Assembly: GCA_002104945.1 (NCBI GenBank) | Contig: MCFH01000005.1 | Coordinates: 1,105,501 to 1,169,500 of the forward strand | Direction: 5' to 3' | From: Piromyces finnis | Taxonomy: Eukaryota; Neocallimastigomycota; Neocallimastigomycetes; Neocallimastigales; Neocallimastigaceae | Length of the DNA stretch: 64,000 nucleotides | Part shown: piece by piece, positions 52,501 to 64,000 of the stretch | How the letters are laid out: each line of letters begins with the position of its first letter | How positions within the stretch are numbered: position 1 is the first letter of the stretch | Notes under the pieces: model-generated | The model's input: only the letters and a program-made list of their open reading frames with translations | The model's database searches: none | Told to the model about the DNA's origin: nothing | Program-made: the position numbers and the translations under genes

Positions 52501-55500
52501 GAATAGAAGGAAATATTTTTAATACACATCTTTTATATTTAATTAATATTATATTATATAAATGGTATATATAAAGAAAATCATTCATATTACGAAATGT
52601 CCATATAGTGTGGTTAAACATACAAAAATGATAAATATTGAAGGAATATGTGATGCAACAACCTTAATGAAAATTATTCTTGATACATTTGATATAGGTG
52701 AACCTGCAATATATTGGGATTTATATATAACAGAAGAAGGTTCACCTTTAACTGAAAATGAAGTTTTATGGATTTGCAAACAAAATAGTACAAAATATCA
52801 TAATCATTATTTTTTGAAAAAAAGTAAGATTTCTTTTTTATTTATTAATATAAGTTTTTTAGATTATAAGTTAATTTTTACAGAGTATAATGAATAATAA
52901 CTAATAATATTGTATTTATTTTTGAATTTTTAATTCAGATAATAAAATGAAATTTGATCCAAACTTTGCACGTATGTTAAATAAATATTAAATTTAGTTA
53001 TATCATTAGATAATAAAAATAATTTCTAACATAATTTTTAATTTAATAAAAAGCGTCAACAAAATTAGAGAAAATTTTTGGAAGTTAGTTTTAAAAAATT
53101 TATTTATTTATTTTTTTTTTAATATATATAATATAAAAAATTACATATTTATTATTTTAATTATTAATTATTATTATTATTTAAATTTCTTTATAAATAG
53201 CTAAACCACCAGAACAATTTGTTCATCGTAAATTAAATAAATATACTAATGAAAGGCCTCCATCTGAATTAATTACATCAAATATTAATAAATATTTCTC
53301 AGAAGAGAATAATAGAAAATCATTGAAAATGATCTATGATGAAGATAGTGCAGAAGGAAATATTATAAAACCAGAAGATAAACCAGTATTATCAAACTAT
53401 AATCCAATAAATATATCACCAAAAAGTAACAATGATAAATACCTCAATAACTTAAATAATCCATATACAAAATTTAATACTGTTGATCGTATGCAAAAAA
53501 TTACAACAACACCTAAAATTTCAGGTAATAATGATCTATATGCAACTATTGATCGTATACCATATAAAAGTAATGAAAAATACAATTCACCATCTAAAGG
53601 TTCGAGTTTAGATAAATATTCAACTATTGAACGGGAACGTGATCGTATATATAATAACGAGAAAGAATTTTCAGGAAAAAGTTCATCAAATAGACATTTA
53701 AATGGCAGTGGTCATAAACATCATGCATCAGAACATATTAAATATCATCATGATGGTAGTAATAAAGAATCTTCAAGTAAATCTTCTCCTAAACCTGATA
53801 AACATATTAGTAGTAAATCAAAGTATGGAACTATTGATAGACGTAAAGGTGATAAATACATGCATCGACATAGAAGAGACTCGCCTTCCACTGAAAGACA
53901 TAGAAGAGATTCACCTTCCACTGAAAGACATAGAAGAGACTCACCTTCCACTGAAAGACATAGAAGACAACATAGTCGTAGTAATAGTAATAATGGGGGT
54001 AGTAATAATAAATTGTTATTATCACCAGATGATAACTTTAAAATTGGTGCAAGAAAGTCTAGTTTAAATAACCCAATTCTAACAATGCCTAAACCTCACA
54101 CTAACTCACCATTAGCTTCCACTACAAAAATTGAAATTAAAAGGGCAACTTCACCTATTTCACCAAACTTTTCTCCTGTAGATTCATCACCTTCTGTTCA
54201 TTCATCTCCAAAATCATCATCATCATCAGCATCACAATCTCCTAAATCATCACCTGTATCTTCTTCTCCTAAAAAAACTAGTAAAGATAATAAAGAAAAG
54301 GAAAAGGAAAATGATAAACCAAAAGAAGAAAAGAAGAGTACTGTTACAACAGGTAAAAAAATATATTAATAATTTCAGAATTATTGTTTTTTTTACAAAT
54401 TGAATTTTTTATTTCAAATAGAACTAATATTTTTTTTTTTTTATAATAATTATTATTAAAAATATTAATTATTAGCACCATTTAAATGGAAGAAAGGAGC
54501 TTTAATTGGTTCAGGTTCATATGGTGAAGTATTCTTAGGTATGAATCAATCTAATGGTGAGTTAATGGCCATTAAACAAGTAGAATTTAAAGATAATGGT
54601 AAAGCAGATAAATTTGTACAATCTTTGAAACAAGAAATTGATATTTTAAAAGATTTACACCACAAGAATATTGTCCAATATTACGGTTCACAGTCAGATG
54701 AAAAATACTTTGATATTTTCTTAGAATATGTTCCTGGTGGTTCAATTCTTAGTCTTTTAAATAATTATGGTGCATTTGAGGAATTATTAATCAAAAACTT
54801 TATTCGTCAAGTATTAGAAGGTGTTAATTATCTTCATGAAAAGGGTATTGTTCATAGGTAAATAATAATTAATCAAAATAAATAATTTTTATATAACAAA
54901 TCAAGAAATTTCTTTCGATGTATAGTAGTATATTACTTAATTTCAATATTTAATTTTTTATTTTTTTTTTTTTTTATATTATTTATTATTTTTACAGAGA
55001 TATAAAAGGAGCAAATATATTGGTTGATAATAAAGGTATTGTTAAAATTTCTGATTTCGGTATTTCTAAAAAAGTTGATGAAAATACTGTAAATATGAAA
55101 TCAAAAATGAATAATAGAACTTCATTCCAAGGTTCCATTTACTGGTAAAGCATCATTAAAAAATTAAATATAATAAAATATTTTCTATATATATAATTTT
55201 TAATTATAACATTTATTATTTTTATCATAATTATAATAATTGTTATTATAAATTGTTAACAATAATTAACCTTAAAATAATAGGATGGCACCTGAAGTTA
55301 TTAAGCAAGAAAACTATACAGGAAAAGCAGATATTTGGTCTATAGGTTGTTTAGTAATAGAAATGATTACTGCAAAACATCCATGGGAACAATTAGATCA
55401 AACAGCGGCTATCTTTAAAATTGGTTCAAATAATAAACCACCAGTACCAGATGGTTTATCAGCAGAACTTAATGATTTTATCACCTTAACATTTGAAATG

Positions 55501-55694
55501 TAATTATTTAACAATTCATTTTATTACAAAAACAGTAACAATAATAATAGTTTTATTTATATTAACAATTTATTTACTCTAATAATTATAGGGATTTCAA
55601 TAAAAGACCATCAGCTAGTAAATTGCTAACCCATAAATTTATTATGGATGAAGATGAAGCTGTTGCTGCTGGAGCTATTGAAGATTCAAGTTAA
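51029..55694 (+). CDS. STE11/Byr2-type MAP kinase kinase kinase (SAM, RBD, kinase)
   Basis: Seventeen exons join in frame to 968 residues: 51029-51167, 51247-51299, 51375-51491, 51599-51664, 51758-51784, 51899-51943, 52065-52154, 52236-52277, 52381-52398, 52577-52823, 52939-52971, 53054-53083, 53201-54352, 54476-54857, 54998-55144, 55284-55499, 55592-55694. A SAM domain (about 15-90) starts [19 protein letters not shown] Ras-binding ubiquitin-like domain (about 200-275) carries [29 protein letters not shown] precedes the kinase, as in the Ste11 family. The kinase (about 690-955) has [48 protein letters not shown] and DIWSIGC, so it looks active. It should phosphorylate a MAPKK in a mating, stress or morphogenesis pathway. 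The linker has [10 protein letters not shown] repeats and Ser/Pro runs. The smallest exons are the least certain. Confidence 0.92.
52455..52498 (+). repeat. 44-base uninterrupted poly(A) run in an intron
   Basis: This lies in the ninth intron (52399-52576) of the MAPKKK gene, between the 18-base exon 9 and the Ras-binding-domain exon. Confidence 0.95.
53865..53969 (+). repeat. 30-bp coding repeat, [10 protein letters not shown] x3
   Basis: Three full copies and part of a fourth in the linker of the MAPKKK. The copies differ by synonymous changes at Asp and Ser codons (GAC/GAT, TCG/TCA), with the basic Ser/Pro motif unchanged. Confidence 0.93.
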
Positions 55695-56093
55695 AAAAAA
55701 AAAAACCTATAAATATAATAAAAAAAATAATAATAATTATCATTTAAACTAAAATTAAATATAATTATTTTAATAAAAATCCATTAATGAAAAATAATAA
55801 TAATATTTTAAATAGAATAAGGTTAAACAGTGAAGAGAGTAGAAGGAAATAATAAAAGATTATTTATAAAAGTAAAATTACAAAAATAAAAAATAAAAAA
55901 AAAAAAAAATAATAAATAAATAAAAAAATAAATAAATAAACATTACTATTCCATAATTAATAATAATCAAATAGTATATAAGATATATTATTTATCAATA
56001 TTTATATATTTCTTTAAAATAATAAATATAAATTTAAAAAATAAATAATATTGTATGATGGATAGTTTTATTAATTTAAAAAAGAAGATACAA

Positions 56094-56136
<43 letters not shown>

Positions 56137-56180
56137 ATATTCTTAATACATTAATGAACATATATAAAATAAAAATAATG
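55695..56180. other. Convergent intergenic spacer
   Basis: About 490 bases between the stop codons of the MAPKKK and the CKAP2-like gene. It consists of A/T tracts including a T8-A28-type junction near 56098-56133. No gene is seen. Confidence 0.7.
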
Positions 56181-62149
<5,969 letters not shown>

Positions 62150-62541
62150 TTTAATTATCCAAATAATTCTTAATATGATAATGATAATTATGACATTTAC
62201 CTATATATTTAAAAAAAAAAAAAAATCATAAAATTATTTATATAATTGCTTAATAAATATTAACAATTATTAATAGTTATGGTTAATATTCAAATTCTAA
62301 ATTGAAAGTATATATATTGAAATTACTCATTGAAAAGAAAAGGAAAAAAAACTCTTGTAGTAATTAAATATAATTTAGTGTTTAATACATCAAATTTATG
62401 TTTTAATAATATTTTTATTTAGCCCTATTCGTTCTAAATAAAATTTTTCAAATTATAAAATTACATACATTTCCAATTCAATTATATTTTTTATGTATTA
62501 TAAAAAATTTATTTAAATTTAATACTAATAACTTCATGAGT

Positions 62542-62595
62542 ATTTCTCTATTAACAATATTAACAATATTATAAAAATATTGTTAATAGAGAAAT
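62542..62595. repeat. Perfect inverted repeat, 20-bp arms, 14-bp loop
   Basis: 62542-62561 and 62576-62595 are exact reverse complements. The left arm starts ATTTCTCTATT. The AACAATATT word is repeated in tandem at the arm-loop border. It could fold into a DNA cruciform or RNA hairpin. It is not next to a stop codon. Confidence 0.93.
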
Positions 62596-63214
62596 AATTA
62601 GCATTTTATTATTACTATACAGTTTTAAAATCAATATATTACTACTGATTACAATAAAAAAAATAAATAAAAATATCTTATTTTAAGTAATAAGTTTTAA
62701 TTGATATTTTTGGTATATATTTATTATTAAATAAAATGAATGTAACAGTCTAATAAATGAATAATAAAAATTTTATTAATTGTTAATAAACTTTTAAATT
62801 TATATAAAGCTATAGACGAATTGTAATATTGAATAATACACTCATAAATAATTAAAAATATAATTAAAAATAAAATTGAAAATTTAAGGAATTTACAATT
62901 AATAATATTTTTAAATAATATGAATAGCACACAATAGAATTTAATAATTTAATTGGCATGAAATATATTAATCCGCATTTCAATATCAGTTTTCCATTAT
63001 TTAAAAACTTGTTACTATTAAATGAATAATAAATATGTAATTAATAATATATAATATATTAAAATGTCAAAAAAAAATTTTTTTTTTTTACTATATAGAT
63101 ATACTAATAAATTTTTAATTATATCATTTATAAATAGTACTTTTAATATCATTCAAATGCAAATGAACTACTTCCCTTCCTAATTAAACAAAGGTCAAAT
63201 AATTTGTAAAATAT

Positions 63215-63284
63215 ATTTTAAATTTAGACTATTCTGGTATAAGTGCTTTTACGATATTATAGTAGAATAGTCTAAATTTAAAAT
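63215..63284. repeat. Perfect inverted repeat, 21-bp arms, 28-bp loop
   Basis: 63215-63235 and 63264-63284 are exact reverse complements, the arm core being TTTAGACTATTCT. The loop is more GC-containing than its surroundings. No flanking direct repeat was confirmed. Confidence 0.93.
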
Positions 63285-64000
63285 GAAAAAAGTATTTCTA
63301 TGATTTATGACATTTTTAATAATAAATGAAAAGTAAAAATATTTAATAATAAATTATTACAATTCCATTATTCACAAAATAAATAACCCAACCTTGAGTT
63401 ATTAATATAATTTTATTGTATTTTCACATTTATATAATACATATAATATCATTGTTATTTTTTTATATCTTACTTTTTAAATAATGCTTAACACTATATG
63501 TGAAAATAGAATTAAAATTTTGATTTAAAATATAAATTTTATTATATTATGAATATTATGAATATATAGTTTGGTATTAAATTGTTTTGTATTTATATAA
63601 ACTTTTTTAGGTAGATTTTCTTTTTTTTCTGTAACACAAAAAATTACTTACATTTTGATTTAAATAAAGTTCTTATAAATGTTTTGTATTAATAAAGGTT
63701 TTTATTAGAGATAAACATAAAATATAAGGAATATAAAAGTTGGATTTTATATTTTTCAATTAATCATTATCATTATTTATATAAAAATATTATTCCAAAA
63801 AAAAAAAATAATATATATTTAAAAGAAATGTTACACTTTATAATTTTAGATTATATTTAAAAAAACGTGGATGTTTAAATATATTAGAATATATGAATGA
63901 TGACCTGGCATATTTGTTAATCATCATATGGTGTAATTAATTAATAAAAAAAATTTAAGTTTATATTTATATCTATATTTATTTATTTATTTATTTATAA

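Larger units (their letters stand above)
62150..64000. other. Right-end intergenic region
   Basis: This follows the start of the CKAP2-like gene, so its promoter is at the left end. The rest is A/T-rich with no gene seen to the window edge, apart from two perfect hairpins listed separately. A gene may begin beyond the edge. Confidence 0.6.

Overview
The window is nuclear DNA of a very AT-rich, intron-bearing eukaryote. Non-coding stretches are almost entirely A/T with long homopolymer and ATT/AAT tracts. Proteins are rich in Asn, Lys and Ile, and conserved genes carry short AT-rich introns with GT...AG ends. The gene set points to a zoosporic fungus, most likely an anaerobic gut fungus (Neocallimastigomycota): a Num1/Mcp5-type cortical anchor, a fungal DIL-ankyrin protein, a Ste11/Byr2-type MAPKKK, a cilium-linked PIH1D2-like factor, a site-2 protease, a class C-like receptor with an EGF module, and two intronless bacterial-looking DHA2 drug exporters. 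The lineage is inferred from composition and gene content; no marker sequence was compared.

Layout, left to right: 5'-truncated receptor gene (+, to 2497); two paralogous DHA2 exporters (-, 3177-4766 and 6864-8498); an intronless unrecognised gene (+, 10540-11748); a five-exon gene for a 3,488-residue Num1/Mcp5/ApsA-like protein (-, 12720-23965); an eight-exon full-size ABCB transporter (-, 26420-31172); an eight-exon site-2 protease (-, 33628-36697) divergent from a seven-exon RFC small subunit (+, 37241-39516); a five-exon PIH1D2-like gene (+, 40468-43039); a four-exon ankyrin/DIL gene (+, 45149-48135); a 17-exon SAM-RBD-kinase MAPKKK (+, 51029-55694); and a seven-exon CKAP2-like gene (-, 56181-62149). 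The last 1.85 kb has no gene but holds two perfect hairpins. Gene-free gaps of 0.5-2.9 kb show only A/T tracts and scattered short ORFs.

The exon models were assembled by hand from splice signals and reading-phase continuity. Every complete model joins in frame from ATG to stop. Genes are single units rather than operons. Several concern the cytoskeleton and cell organisation (Num1-like, DIL-ankyrin, CKAP2-like, PIH1D2-like), but no direct functional cluster is claimed.

The most interesting points are the Num1-like protein with its PH domain apparently split by two large insertions, plus fresh internal repeats; a CKAP2-like mitotic protein whose two ATT-array introns have a splice site formed at the array edge; an unrecognised Asn-rich protein with a possible BRO-N-like N-terminus; and the two hairpins near the right end.
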